Part shown: one piece after another, positions 45,294 to 54,139 of the stretch | Layout: every line of letters begins with the position of its first letter | How positions within the stretch are numbered: position 1 is the stretch's first letter | Assembly (NCBI GenBank): GCA_024710405.1 | Contig: JANJUV010000005.1 | Coordinates: 1 to 64,000, forward strand | DNA: 64,000 bases | Reading direction: 5' to 3' | DNA from: Bacteroidales bacterium | Lineage (GTDB): Bacteria > Bacteroidota > Bacteroidia > Bacteroidales > F082 | Translations under genes and position numbers: made by a program | Notes under the pieces: model-generated | The model's database searches: none | Told to the model about the DNA's origin: nothing | What the model saw: only the letters and a program-made list of their open reading frames with translations

Positions 45294-45324
45294 CAAAATT
45301 AAGAATGATTTCCATCATTTCAAA
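45294..45324 (-). promoter_or_regulatory. Promoter for the receiver-hybrid kinase operon
   Basis: On the minus strand TTTG (45324-45321), a spacer of 19 bases, then TAATTTTG (45301-45294), one of the best consensus matches in the window. The -33 box overlaps the last codons of the DPP IV-like gene. Predicted leader about 100 bases. Confidence 0.65.
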
Positions 45325-47450
45325 TGATCATTGAAATAGTCTGATATTTTGCGGATCAAATGGGCCCTGTGACGTCCGCGTATGTTGTGCTCATGGCCGG
45401 GATACACAAAGAAATCAATTTGTTTACCAAGCTCAACGGCTTTTTGCAGCAGGTCCATGCTGTGCTGCATCACCACAACCGGATCATTGTCGCCATGGAT
45501 GATGAGCACCTTGCCGTCGAGTTTATCCAGTTGACCCAACAGACTTGCTGTATGATAACCTTCGGGGTTTTCTTCCGGAGTATCCATATAACGCTCTCCA
45601 TACATTACCTCATAATACTTCCAGTCGGTTACCGGGCCTCCTGCAACGGCGACTCGAAAAACTTCGGGATGGCGCAGTTTCAGCGTCAGCGACATAAAAC
45701 CACCATAACTCCATCCATCGACTCCAATACGAGTTGAATCAACAAAATCAAGCGATTTGAGGTAGGCAATGCCAGTCATCTGGTCTTCTGCTTCCACATC
45801 GCCCAATCTGCGGTGAATGATTTGCTCAAAATCTGCCCCGCGGTTGGCCGAACCCCTGTTGTCGAGCGTAAACACCACAAATCCTTGCTGGGCCATATAA
45901 TGAAGGTAGAAACTAGCCCCTCCCATCCATGTATCGTTAATAAGCTGTGCGTGAGGACCTCCATAGACATAAACAAGAACAGGATACTTTTTATCAGCGT
46001 CAAAATCTGCAGGTTTGATCAAGCGACAATATAAAGGTGTATTGTCAGATGCAGTCAGGGAAAATATTGTAGTTTCTCCCAGACTGTACTCCTGAAGTGG
46101 ATCGGGTGATTGGTGTAACAAATCATTTACTTTATTTCTTGTGCCGAGGCATCTGATTTCGCGTGCTACTTCTGTGCTTGAATGCTGATCAATAAAATAC
46201 CTCCCTGAACTGCTCAGTTTAACACTATGTGTACCTTTTGCATGGGTAAGTTTTATTCGTTTTCCATTGTTGAGTTCAACCCTGTATAAATGTCGTTCCA
46301 GCGGACTTACTTCTGTGGATGTTATAAAAACAAACTTTCCATCAGTATCCATTGCCTCAATGTCTGTCACCATCCAGGAGCCGGATGTAAGCTGCCTGAT
46401 CAAGCTGCCGTCTGTTCTATAAAGATACAAATGATTAAACCCATCTCGCTGGCTGTTCCATATAAACTGATCCTGTTTGCCCGGCACAAAATACAAGGGA
46501 TGGAGCGGCTCCACATACTCCTCGTCGGTTTCTTCAAAAAGCGTTGCAGCAAACGAGCCGTCAGCAACATTATAGCGGTTCAGTTTTAAGTGGTTTTGGG
46601 CACGGTTTAAAACTCCCAGATAGATACTTTCGCCACCGGGACTCCATGTGAGGGAGGTGAGGTATTGATCTGCCGGCAGACCTGTATGAAGGGTTACAGA
46701 TGTCATTGCTTCAAGATCGTACACAACCACAGTTACATGGTGGCTGGCCATTCCGGCCATCGGATACCGGATGTTATTAAGCGTTGCAACCCTTTCACTC
46801 ATGTCAATCTGGGGGTATTCACTTACCATGCTTTCGTCCATACGGTAATAAGCCAGTTTTTTTCCGTCCGGCGACCAAAAAGTTCCCTTATTGATGCCAA
46901 ATTCGTTGCGGTGCACCGATTGGCCATTAACAATATAATCCGGATCATTGGTAAGTTGCACATGCTTTTCCGGATTTCCGACATATAAATTGTTATCAAG
47001 GCAGTATGCCACATTCCCGGAAGCAGGATGGTAATCAGCGAATGCTGCATTCACGGGGAGTTCACATCCCCTGTTGATTGACTTGTTCTTTAAGTTATAG
47101 GTATAATAAACATACTCATGCCTGAACCATGCAGTTTCGGATGTGGTCCAATTGAAAAACGGAAGATCGGTAACTGCTTTATAACCTGCTGCTTTCATTG
47201 CACCAATTAATTCATTAACCCTGATCATGGTGTCGCGTTCCGAAGAACCGGGTTTTCCTGAAAGGAAGACATTATTGACTTTATATACATAAGTTTCGGA
47301 CTCAGGGAGCCAGTTCAATTGCTGCAGTCCGGTCGGGTAGAGTTTGGGATTAAGTCCTGCTGCCTCGTTGATTGTGAAGGTTTTTTTCTGGGCAAAAACA
47401 GGTTGAACCAATAGAAAACCCATCAATAATGCTAATATCATTCGTTTCAT
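45315..47450 (-). CDS. S9 family peptidase (dipeptidyl peptidase IV type), exported
   Basis: This protein has 711 residues from the ATG at 47450, which provides a signal peptide (ILALLMGFLLVQPVFAQ). An upstream TTG start adds a non-signal leader. The N-terminal two thirds form a DPP IV beta-propeller (FWSPDGKKLAYYRMDESMV). The C-terminal alpha/beta hydrolase has catalytic S581 in DGWSYGGFM, D656 in HGDNDPVV and H688 in YPGHEHNIRG. It should remove N-terminal dipeptides, typically X-Pro, from peptides in the periplasm. The gene follows the GGGP synthase with a 77-base gap. Confidence 0.95.
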   Translation of the reverse strand: MKRMILALLMGFLLVQPVFAQKKTFTINEAAGLNPKLYPTGLQQLNWLPESETYVYKVNNVFLSGKPGSSERDTMIRVNELIGAMKAAGYKAVTDLPFFNWTTSETAWFRHEYVYYTYNLKNKSINRGCELPVNAAFADYHPASGNVAYCLDNNLYVGNPEKHVQLTNDPDYIVNGQSVHRNEFGINKGTFWSPDGKKLAYYRMDESMVSEYPQIDMSERVATLNNIRYPMAGMASHHVTVVVYDLEAMTSVTLHTGLPADQYLTSLTWSPGGESIYLGVLNRAQNHLKLNRYNVADGSFAATLFEETDEEYVEPLHPLYFVPGKQDQFIWNSQRDGFNHLYLYRTDGSLIRQLTSGSWMVTDIEAMDTDGKFVFITSTEVSPLERHLYRVELNNGKRIKLTHAKGTHSVKLSSSGRYFIDQHSSTEVAREIRCLGTRNKVNDLLHQSPDPLQEYSLGETTIFSLTASDNTPLYCRLIKPADFDADKKYPVLVYVYGGPHAQLINDTWMGGASFYLHYMAQQGFVVFTLDNRGSANRGADFEQIIHRRLGDVEAEDQMTGIAYLKSLDFVDSTRIGVDGWSYGGFMSLTLKLRHPEVFRVAVAGGPVTDWKYYEVMYGERYMDTPEENPEGYHTASLLGQLDKLDGKVLIIHGDNDPVVVMQHSMDLLQKAVELGKQIDFFVYPGHEHNIRGRHRAHLIRKISDYFNDHLK

Positions 47451-47527
47451 GAACAGTAAGTTTAAATCGGGATGTAAGGTTATTGAACAAAATAAATCAG
47501 GATTGATAAGTGCCGGAATAATGATCA

Positions 47528-48253
47528 TCATGCTTCATGGACTGCCTGCGCAAAGTCGCCAAGAAGTTCAGGGGCTGATTCGAGTGTGTTGCCGACAACG
47601 ATGATGCTGGCACCGGCTCTGGCACTATTTGCAGCGGACTTCGGATTGCGCAAACCTCCACCTACAATCAGCGGAACCGAAACCGATGCGCTGACCATTG
47701 ATATCATCTCCAGTGGCACGGGATTCATTGCTCCTGAGCCTGCATCCATAAATATAAGTTTCATGCCCAGCATTTCACCTGCCATGGCTGTACAAACTGC
47801 AATATCATTCTTGTCGTTGGGAATAGGGATGCTGCTGCTCATATATGAAACTGTGGTTGGTCTTCCGCTGTCGATGAGCATATATCCAGTTGAAAGCACT
47901 TCGATACCGCTGAGTTTCAGATAAGGTGCAGCGATAACATGACGACCAATGAGCATCTCGGCATTACGGCCAGATATCAGGGAAAGAAAAAGAAACCCGT
48001 CGGCTTTATTGCTGAATTGATAGGTGTTGCCCGGAAAAAGCACTACCGGAATGTCGGCATGAGCTTTGAGGAGTTTGACACAACTGTCGAGATTGTTGTT
48101 GGTTAGCAGGCTGCCGCCCACGAAAAAGAAATCCACCCCGCATTGCATGGACTGCTCTGCCAATGTGACAATCTGACTGTCGGTGGGTTTATCGGGATCT
48201 ACAAGCACAGCAAGCTTTTTCCCTGTTGCGCAAAATCGTTCGTACAGATTCAT
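47528..48253 (-). CDS. Geranylgeranylglyceryl/polyprenylglyceryl phosphate synthase
   Basis: This 241-residue TIM-barrel enzyme of the PcrB/GGGPS family joins a polyprenyl diphosphate to glycerol-1-phosphate, making an ether lipid precursor. Typical segments are KLAVLVDPDKPTD, VDFFFVGGSLLT, PVVLFPGNTYQFSNKADGFL, LIFMDAGSGAMNPVP, and LIVGGGLRNPKSA with ASIIVVGNTLE. In archaea this makes the membrane core. In Bacteroidota group II enzymes exist whose in vivo lipid product is poorly understood. Chain length cannot be read safely by eye. A -7 box (TAATTTTG, 48277-48270) suggests its own short-leader message after metF. Confidence 0.92.
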   Translation of the reverse strand: MNLYERFCATGKKLAVLVDPDKPTDSQIVTLAEQSMQCGVDFFFVGGSLLTNNNLDSCVKLLKAHADIPVVLFPGNTYQFSNKADGFLFLSLISGRNAEMLIGRHVIAAPYLKLSGIEVLSTGYMLIDSGRPTTVSYMSSSIPIPNDKNDIAVCTAMAGEMLGMKLIFMDAGSGAMNPVPLEMISMVSASVSVPLIVGGGLRNPKSAANSARAGASIIVVGNTLESAPELLGDFAQAVHEA

Positions 48254-48269
48254 AAGCTTTATAAAAAGC

Positions 48270-48277
48270 CAAAATTA
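48270..48277 (-). promoter_or_regulatory. -7 promoter box of the GGGP synthase gene
   Basis: TAATTTTG on the minus strand, 16 bases upstream of the start codon, in the 48-base gap after metF. Confidence 0.35.
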
Positions 48278-48301
48278 GGCATTTGGGCCTAATTGAGTCC
48301 A

Positions 48302-49267
48302 TCAGAATATTGCTTCGGCGATTTTTTTAACATTATCTGACCGGCCCATGGTGTAAAAATGAATCACGGGCACCCCATGCTGAATCAGTTCGCGGCTTTG
48401 CTGTATGGCCCATTCAACACCCACCTGACGCACCTGCCTGTTGTCGGTGCATGCCTGTGCAGCTTTTACAAGCTCATCAGGAAGATCAATGTTGAACGTT
48501 TGCGGCAAAGTGGTTACCTGACCAAGTGATGAAAGCGGCTTTAAACCGGGTATAATGGGTGCGGTAATACCTGCTTCGCGGCATCTGCGCACAAAATTGA
48601 AAAAATGTCTGTTGTCGAAAAACATCTGTGTAACAACGTATTCCGCTCCGGCCTCGAGTTTCATTTTCAAATATTTCAGATCACTTTCCAGGTTGGGTGC
48701 TTCGATATGTTTCTCGGGATAACCTGCCACCCCTACACAAAAATCAGTTGCTGTAACATTCAATAAATCGTCCTCGAGGTAAGTTCCATTGTTAAGTGCT
48801 ACTATTTGCTTAACCAGATCGATAGCATGGGCATGTCCGCCGGGTTCAGGCATGAAATACTTCATGGAAGGTTGAGGATCGCCTCTGACAACCAACAAAT
48901 TACGCACACCCAAAAAATGCAGGTCGATCAAGGCATTTTCGGTTTCTTCACGCGTAAAACCGCCACAGATGATATGCGGAACTACGTTTACCTGATAGCG
49001 GTACATCAAAGCTGCAGCAATTCCGACTGTTCCGGGGCGTTTTCTGATGGTCTTTTTCTCCATGTAACCGTTTGGCAACGGCTTATACACCGATTCCTCC
49101 TGATGATAGGTAACATTCACAAAAGCAGGCCTGAACTCCATCAGGGGCTCAACAGCCTGTTGCACATGCTCAAAATGTTGTCCCTTGAGCGGTGGCAGTA
49201 ACTCAAACGAGAACAGGGTTTTGTCTGACGCTGAGATGCGATCGGTTACTTTGGGGAAGCTATTCAT
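48302..49267 (-). CDS. metF: 5,10-methylenetetrahydrofolate reductase
   Basis: This 321-residue FAD enzyme reduces methylene-THF to methyl-THF, the methyl donor for MetH. The N-terminal FSFELLPPLKG holds the conserved catalytic glutamate. AFVNVTYHQEES, NLLVVRGDPQ, AGAEYVVTQMFFDNRHFFNF and IPGLKPL follow the family pattern. It starts 11 bases after the stop of metH and is therefore co-transcribed with it under the SAM riboswitch at 53061-53177. Confidence 0.97.
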   Translation of the reverse strand: MNSFPKVTDRISASDKTLFSFELLPPLKGQHFEHVQQAVEPLMEFRPAFVNVTYHQEESVYKPLPNGYMEKKTIRKRPGTVGIAAALMYRYQVNVVPHIICGGFTREETENALIDLHFLGVRNLLVVRGDPQPSMKYFMPEPGGHAHAIDLVKQIVALNNGTYLEDDLLNVTATDFCVGVAGYPEKHIEAPNLESDLKYLKMKLEAGAEYVVTQMFFDNRHFFNFVRRCREAGITAPIIPGLKPLSSLGQVTTLPQTFNIDLPDELVKAAQACTDNRQVRQVGVEWAIQQSRELIQHGVPVIHFYTMGRSDNVKKIAEAIF

Positions 49268-49278
49268 AGATTTTTTCT

Positions 49279-52200
49279 TTATTTGTAGTTCAGGTTGGCG
49301 TTCAGGAGTCTTTCCGCTTCCGCTTCAGAGATGTTTTTCCGGCAGGCATAATCAGCCAGTTGATCAGGGCTTATCTTACCCACATTGAAATAGCGGGCAT
49401 CGGGATGGGCGAAGTAAAAACCACTGACTGCTGCAGGAGGATACATGGCGTAGTTTTCGGTTAGACAGACTCCAGTATTTTTTTCTGCTTCTAGGAGCCG
49501 GAACAGGACTTGTTTTTCGGAGTGTTCCGGACAAGCCGGATAGCCGGGTGCAGGCCTGATTCCCTGATACTCCTCTGATAACAAAGCCGCAATATCCGGT
49601 TTTTCGTCTGTTGCATAAGCCCAGATTTCGGTGCGCACCTTATAGTGCAGAAACTCAGCAAATGCCTCAGCAAGGCGGTCGGCCAATATTTTAACCATGA
49701 TGGCATTGTAGTCATCATGCAGGCCCTCAAAATACTTCACCAGTTCTTCTGAGCCATGTCCGGCAGTAACTACAAATCCCCCAATGAAATCTTCCGGACA
49801 ATTTTTCAAAGGCGCAATGAAATCGGCAAGCGACAGGTTGGGTATTCCATTACTCTTTTCCTGTTGGTTTCGTAAAAACTCAAATGTCGCCAGTTTTTCG
49901 TTGCTGCGTTCATGATGGAACACATCAACTGAATCACCGCGGCTGCCTGCATTGAAGATACCAACCACTCCCCTGGCTGTCAGTAGTTTTTCACCTACAA
50001 TACGGTCAAGGAGTTGGCGGGCGTCAGTAAAGAGTTTTCGTGCTTCGGTGCCTTTTTCGGGATCATCAAAAATCTGCGGATATTTTCCGTTGAGTCTCCA
50101 TGAGTGAAAAAAGAAGGTCCAGTCAATAAACGGAACAAGGTCTTCAAGGGGCTGGTCTGAGATGACCGTTATTCCGGGTTTTCGCGGCAAAAAAATATTA
50201 CCCGGTCCAAAATCAGCCTTAAAAGCGTTTTCGCGGGCCTGCTGCAGACTGATGTAATTGTCTTCGCTTTTGCTGTTGCTGTATTTCACCCGCAGCGACT
50301 CATAACGTGCAGCAAGCTGTTCAATATATTCTGCAGTTTTTTCAGCCCCTGCAAGCAGGGAAGAGAGCACCTGTGTAACTTTTGATGCATCGCGCACATG
50401 AACAACGGGTGCTTTTCGTGAAGGTTCGATCTTTACGGCAGTATGTATCTCACTGGTTGTAGCTCCGCCGATCAGGAGGGGCAACTCAATGCCCTGACGT
50501 TCCATTTCGGAGGCCACATGCACCATTTCTTCCAATGAAGGGGTTATCAGTCCGCTCAGGCCGATTACATCAACTTTTTCATCCAGTGCTGTCTGCAGAA
50601 TCTTTTCGGCCGGAACCATCACCCCAAGATCGATCACCTCGTAATTGTTACAGGCCAGCACAACGCCCACAATGTTTTTCCCGATGTCGTGCACATCGCC
50701 TTTTACGGTGGCCAGCAGGACTTTGCCGGCTGAAGATGATGCTGTTGTTTTTTCGGCTTCGATGTAGGGAAGCAATACGGCCACGGCTTTCTTCATCACG
50801 CGGGCGCTTTTTACTACCTGCGGCAGAAACATTTTGCCCGAACCAAACAGGTCGCCAACCACACCCATGCCGTCCATCAGCGGACCTTCAATCACATCGA
50901 GGGCGCGGGGAAACAAAAGCCTGGCCTCGAGCACATCATCTTCGATAAAATCAGTAATTCCTTTGATCAGTGCATGTTTCAGGCGCGATTGAACCTCCTC
51001 TGCGCGCCACGCCTGTGTTTGCTCCTGTTTTTGCTCTTTTTCGCTGTGTTTGGCAGCATAAGCAAGCAGACGTTCGGTGGCATCCGCCCTGCGGTTAAGC
51101 ACCAGATCTTCGGCAAGGGTAAGCAGTTCGGGTGCTATCTCGTCATAAATCTGCAGCATCCCGGGATTTACAATGCCCATATCCATTCCGGCACGGATGG
51201 CATGATACAAAAACACCGAATGAATGGCTTCGCGCACGGAATCGTTGCCCCTGAAGGAAAATGACAAATTACTTACCCCTCCACTCACTTTTGCATGGGG
51301 CAGGTTGTTTTTGATCCACCGGACTGCCTCAATATAGTCAACCGCATAGTTGTTGTGTTCTTCCATTCCGGTGCCTATGGCCAGAATGTTGGGATCGAAG
51401 ATGATGTCTTCTGGGGGGAAACCGAGCTCTTCGGTGAGTATGCGGTAGGCCCGTTGGCAGATACCAATTTTGCGTTCGAATGATGCTGCCTGACCTTCTT
51501 CGTCAAAAGCCATCACAATGACTGCTGCACCATACTTGAGAATCAGTCTGGCCTGTTCTTTAAAAACGGTTTCGCCTTCTTTGAGGCTGATCGAATTAAC
51601 CACAGCTTTACCCTGAAGACACTTCAGTCCGGCTTCAATAACCTCCCATTTACTCGAATCTATCATCACGGGAAGCCTGGCAATTTCGGGATCCGACATC
51701 ATCATATTCAGAAAAGTGACCATTTCATGCTTTGCATCGAGCATGCCGTCGTCGAGGTTCACATCAATCACCTGTGCGCCGCCTTCAACCTGCTGGCGCG
51801 CAATCCCGAGTGCTTCCTCATATTTCTTTTCCCTGATAAGTCGGGCAAACTTCAAAGAACCACTTACATTAGTGCGTTCGCCTACATTCACAAAATTTTT
51901 CTCGTGGTTCACCCTCAGGGTCTCAAGTCCGGTGAAAACAGTCTCTGCTTTGCGTGCTGGAGCCTTGCGCAAAGGTGCCGCAACTGCAAGTTTTGCGAAT
52001 TCCCTGATGTGGTCAGGTGTTGTGCCACAGCAGCCGCCCACAATATTCACAAACCTGTGTTGCAGAAAATCGTGGATATGATTTCCCATAATTTGCGGGC
52101 TTTCGTCGTATTCGCCAAGCTGGTTGGGCAGGCCTGCATTGGGATATGCACTTACGGCAAAGGGAGCCAGATGGGAAAGTTCTTCGATATAGGGCCTCAT

Positions 52201-52959
52201 TTCGTGCGCACCTAATGCGCAGTTAAGCCCTACGCTCAACAGGTCGAGGTGTGCTACCGAATGCAGAAAAGCATCCACCGTTTGTCCCGACAGTGTGCGC
52301 CCACTGGCATCAGTAATGGTGCCAGATACCATTACCGGAATCTTTATACCTTTCTCGTCCTGCAGTTTGCTGATGGCAAACAGGGCAGCTTTGGCATTAA
52401 GTGTGTCGAAAACCGTTTCCACAAGCAGGATATCTGCCCCTCCCTCAAACAGGGCAGCGGCCTGCTCAAAATAGTTTTCCACCAGATCGTCGTAACTGAC
52501 AGCCCTGTAACCCGGGTCGTTCACATCAGGCGACATGGAGGCAGTTTTGTTGGTCGGGCCGATGGCTCCGGCTACAAAACGGGGTTTGTGCGGATCTTTT
52601 GATGTGAATTCATCTGCTGCCTTTCGGGCCAGCTGTGCAGCAGCCAGATTGATTTGTGGAACATATTCCTCCAGCGCATAATCCGACTGAGAAATGCGGG
52701 TTCCGTTGAAGGTGTTGGTTTCGATGATGTCGGCTCCGGCATCGAGATATTGCCTGTGGATATCAAGTATAATGTCGGGCCGGGTGAGGCACAACAAATC
52801 ATTGTTTCCTTTCAGGGGTTTGGGGTGGGCGGCAAACTGTGTGCCCCGGTAGTCTTGCTCCTGGAGGCGGTAACGCTGTATCATGGTTCCCATAGCACCA
52901 TCGAGGACAAGCACGCGGCTTTCTAACAGTTTCCTGAGTGTTTCCAGTGTAGTGTTCAT
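49279..52959 (-). CDS. metH: Cobalamin-dependent methionine synthase
   Basis: This protein has 1226 residues from the ATG at 52959; E. coli MetH has 1227. A TTG 42 bases upstream is rejected. The homocysteine-binding barrel starts with [12 protein letters not shown] and carries zinc ligands [10 protein letters not shown]. The pterin domain has [11 protein letters not shown]. The B12 domain has [11 protein letters not shown] with cobalt ligand H757. The C-terminal activation domain has [15 protein letters not shown], the SAM-binding reactivation segment. It transfers the methyl group of methyl-THF to homocysteine. First gene of the metH-metF operon, controlled by a SAM riboswitch and the promoter at 53222-53254. 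Confidence 0.98.
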   Translation of the reverse strand: MNTTLETLRKLLESRVLVLDGAMGTMIQRYRLQEQDYRGTQFAAHPKPLKGNNDLLCLTRPDIILDIHRQYLDAGADIIETNTFNGTRISQSDYALEEYVPQINLAAAQLARKAADEFTSKDPHKPRFVAGAIGPTNKTASMSPDVNDPGYRAVSYDDLVENYFEQAAALFEGGADILLVETVFDTLNAKAALFAISKLQDEKGIKIPVMVSGTITDASGRTLSGQTVDAFLHSVAHLDLLSVGLNCALGAHEMRPYIEELSHLAPFAVSAYPNAGLPNQLGEYDESPQIMGNHIHDFLQHRFVNIVGGCCGTTPDHIREFAKLAVAAPLRKAPARKAETVFTGLETLRVNHEKNFVNVGERTNVSGSLKFARLIREKKYEEALGIARQQVEGGAQVIDVNLDDGMLDAKHEMVTFLNMMMSDPEIARLPVMIDSSKWEVIEAGLKCLQGKAVVNSISLKEGETVFKEQARLILKYGAAVIVMAFDEEGQAASFERKIGICQRAYRILTEELGFPPEDIIFDPNILAIGTGMEEHNNYAVDYIEAVRWIKNNLPHAKVSGGVSNLSFSFRGNDSVREAIHSVFLYHAIRAGMDMGIVNPGMLQIYDEIAPELLTLAEDLVLNRRADATERLLAYAAKHSEKEQKQEQTQAWRAEEVQSRLKHALIKGITDFIEDDVLEARLLFPRALDVIEGPLMDGMGVVGDLFGSGKMFLPQVVKSARVMKKAVAVLLPYIEAEKTTASSSAGKVLLATVKGDVHDIGKNIVGVVLACNNYEVIDLGVMVPAEKILQTALDEKVDVIGLSGLITPSLEEMVHVASEMERQGIELPLLIGGATTSEIHTAVKIEPSRKAPVVHVRDASKVTQVLSSLLAGAEKTAEYIEQLAARYESLRVKYSNSKSEDNYISLQQARENAFKADFGPGNIFLPRKPGITVISDQPLEDLVPFIDWTFFFHSWRLNGKYPQIFDDPEKGTEARKLFTDARQLLDRIVGEKLLTARGVVGIFNAGSRGDSVDVFHHERSNEKLATFEFLRNQQEKSNGIPNLSLADFIAPLKNCPEDFIGGFVVTAGHGSEELVKYFEGLHDDYNAIMVKILADRLAEAFAEFLHYKVRTEIWAYATDEKPDIAALLSEEYQGIRPAPGYPACPEHSEKQVLFRLLEAEKNTGVCLTENYAMYPPAAVSGFYFAHPDARYFNVGKISPDQLADYACRKNISEAEAERLLNANLNYK

Positions 52960-53060
52960 GTGAGGCCTTTCTCCTGCAAATGTGGCAGATTTCCTAAACA
53001 AACAACAACCTGTTACGGTTCAGTCGGTTTTTCGGTTCATTCTTGTTTAACAATCGTTTT

Positions 53061-53177
53061 ATTTATAAACTCCGGAAGCCTTTCGATCCCCGGATTAGGT
53101 ATTAGCACCACTCCCGCCCTGACGGGAAGGTTGCTAGGGCTTCGCCGAGCCTAATCTCTCCACCCTTCTTTATAAAT
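53061..53177 (-). ncRNA. SAM riboswitch (S-box, SAM-I type) in the metH leader
   Basis: Read on the minus strand, P1 is formed by ATTTATAAA (53177-53169) and TTTATAAAT (53069-53061). The conserved core is GGTGGAGAGATTAGGC, then GAAGCCCTAGCAACCT, then GTGGTGCTAATACC, matching S-box consensus positions including the GAAGCCCxxGCAACC and GGTGCTAA segments. A variable P3-like hairpin (TCCCGTC, then GGGCGGGA) lies between them. The aptamer begins about 40 bases after the predicted start of transcription and about 100 bases precede the metH start. No clear intrinsic terminator follows, so control may act on translation or through another mechanism. Confidence 0.88.
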
Positions 53178-53221
53178 CAAAACGCCTTGTTTTGAGGAAG
53201 GTCATTTTGAAATACTCCGCG

Positions 53222-53254
53222 CAAAGATAGGGCAAATTCCGCATACCGGTGCAA
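53222..53254 (-). promoter_or_regulatory. Promoter for the SAM riboswitch-metH-metF operon
   Basis: On the minus strand TTG (53254-53252), a spacer of 22 bases, then TATCTTTG (53229-53222). The predicted leader of about 250 bases contains the riboswitch. Confidence 0.55.
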
Positions 53255-53690
53255 TTATTTGGAATCAGTCTTGATAATTTAGGTTAAAGAGTTCCCGGAA
53301 CTCTATGTTATGTCTGTTTAAGATTTACAGCCAAACAGCTTCAGTAAGATACTTTGCCTAAACAACCATACATTTCAGGCAGGTGTGGTTATCGCAGCAG
53401 GAGCGCAATGTCATCAGGTAATTGTAAGTAGAATTCGATATGAGTTTCAAATCACTTAATAATCAATAACATATTAGAGATGGCGTGTTGCAACAACAAA
53501 ATTTGCTTCTAACACAAAAATAGAATCATTCTAAACTCATTCAAATTTCCTTGTATTTACGGCAAAATTAGCATCAAAGAATGTCGGCCGTATATTTCTA
53601 CAATGTTAATTTTTAGTGGAAAATTTGAAATGGACTTAGATATTGCCTACTTTAGTCATCAAAACCATTTCTCAATAAGACTATTACGTT
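53255..53690. other. 436-base intergenic region
   Basis: AT-rich region between the metH promoter and the first T9SS-tailed gene, with no supported gene on either strand. It holds a second minus-strand -7-like box (TAATTTTG at 53570-53563) without a clear -33 partner and a plus-strand near-match (TACTTTAG, about 53648-53655) that might serve the 53691 gene. Confidence 0.5.
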
Positions 53691-54044
53691 ATGAATATAA
53701 TGATTAACAGCAACAGGGGTCAATTCCTTCCCGAGCCAGGATTGAAACAAAACAAAGTTAGACCAAGGAAAGCTGAAAGCAGAATAGGACTTCCTGCCTT
53801 AAAAGTTTTCCCTAATCCGGCAAAGGAGTATATGATCATTGAATGTGTTACTGAGTCTATATCAAGCACAAAAGTGTTACAGTTGTTAGACAGCAACGGT
53901 AAATTGGTGCTGGAACAGAACCTTGACCGTCGATCAGGTTTTAGTGTGATTGACCTAAGACAACTGCCAGCGGGTGTTTATATGGGAAGTGTAGTTGTGG
54001 ATGGTAAGCAACATGGTACTATTAAAGTTGTATTAAACAGATAA
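53691..54044 (+). CDS. Orphan T9SS type A sorting-domain protein, no signal peptide
   Basis: This protein has 117 residues. About 30 polar residues are followed by a complete T9SS type A C-terminal domain: LKVFPNPAKEYMIIE, a strand pair ending LLDSNGKLVLEQ, and LRQLPAGVYMGSVVVDGKQH. There is no signal peptide, and an in-frame stop lies shortly upstream, so no larger cargo domain is attached. As it stands it could not enter the Sec pathway. It may be the 3' remnant of a secreted protein or a spare tail left by recombination. Its domain is related to the tails of the next two genes. A strong terminator follows at 54055-54091, as expected for a real transcription unit. Confidence 0.6.
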   Translation: MNIMINSNRGQFLPEPGLKQNKVRPRKAESRIGLPALKVFPNPAKEYMIIECVTESISSTKVLQLLDSNGKLVLEQNLDRRSGFSVIDLRQLPAGVYMGSVVVDGKQHGTIKVVLNR

Positions 54045-54054
54045 GAAATCCTTG

Positions 54055-54091
54055 TCAATGACAGGTGTGGCTATGGGACACCTGTCATTGA
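54055..54091 (+). terminator. Strong intrinsic terminator after the orphan T9SS-tail gene
   Basis: Perfect 14-pair stem, TCAATGACAGGTGT with ACACCTGTCATTGA, loop of nine, followed by TATTTTAG and a T-run near 54105. It separates the 53691 gene from the 54140 gene. Confidence 0.9.
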
Positions 54092-54139
54092 TATTTTAGT
54101 ATCCTTTTTTCTATTTTTAACCTATTTAATTCTGAGATT

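Noticed and set aside
52960-53001. TTG start 42 bases upstream for metH
   Set aside because: The ATG at 52959 gives the normal family length and N-terminus.
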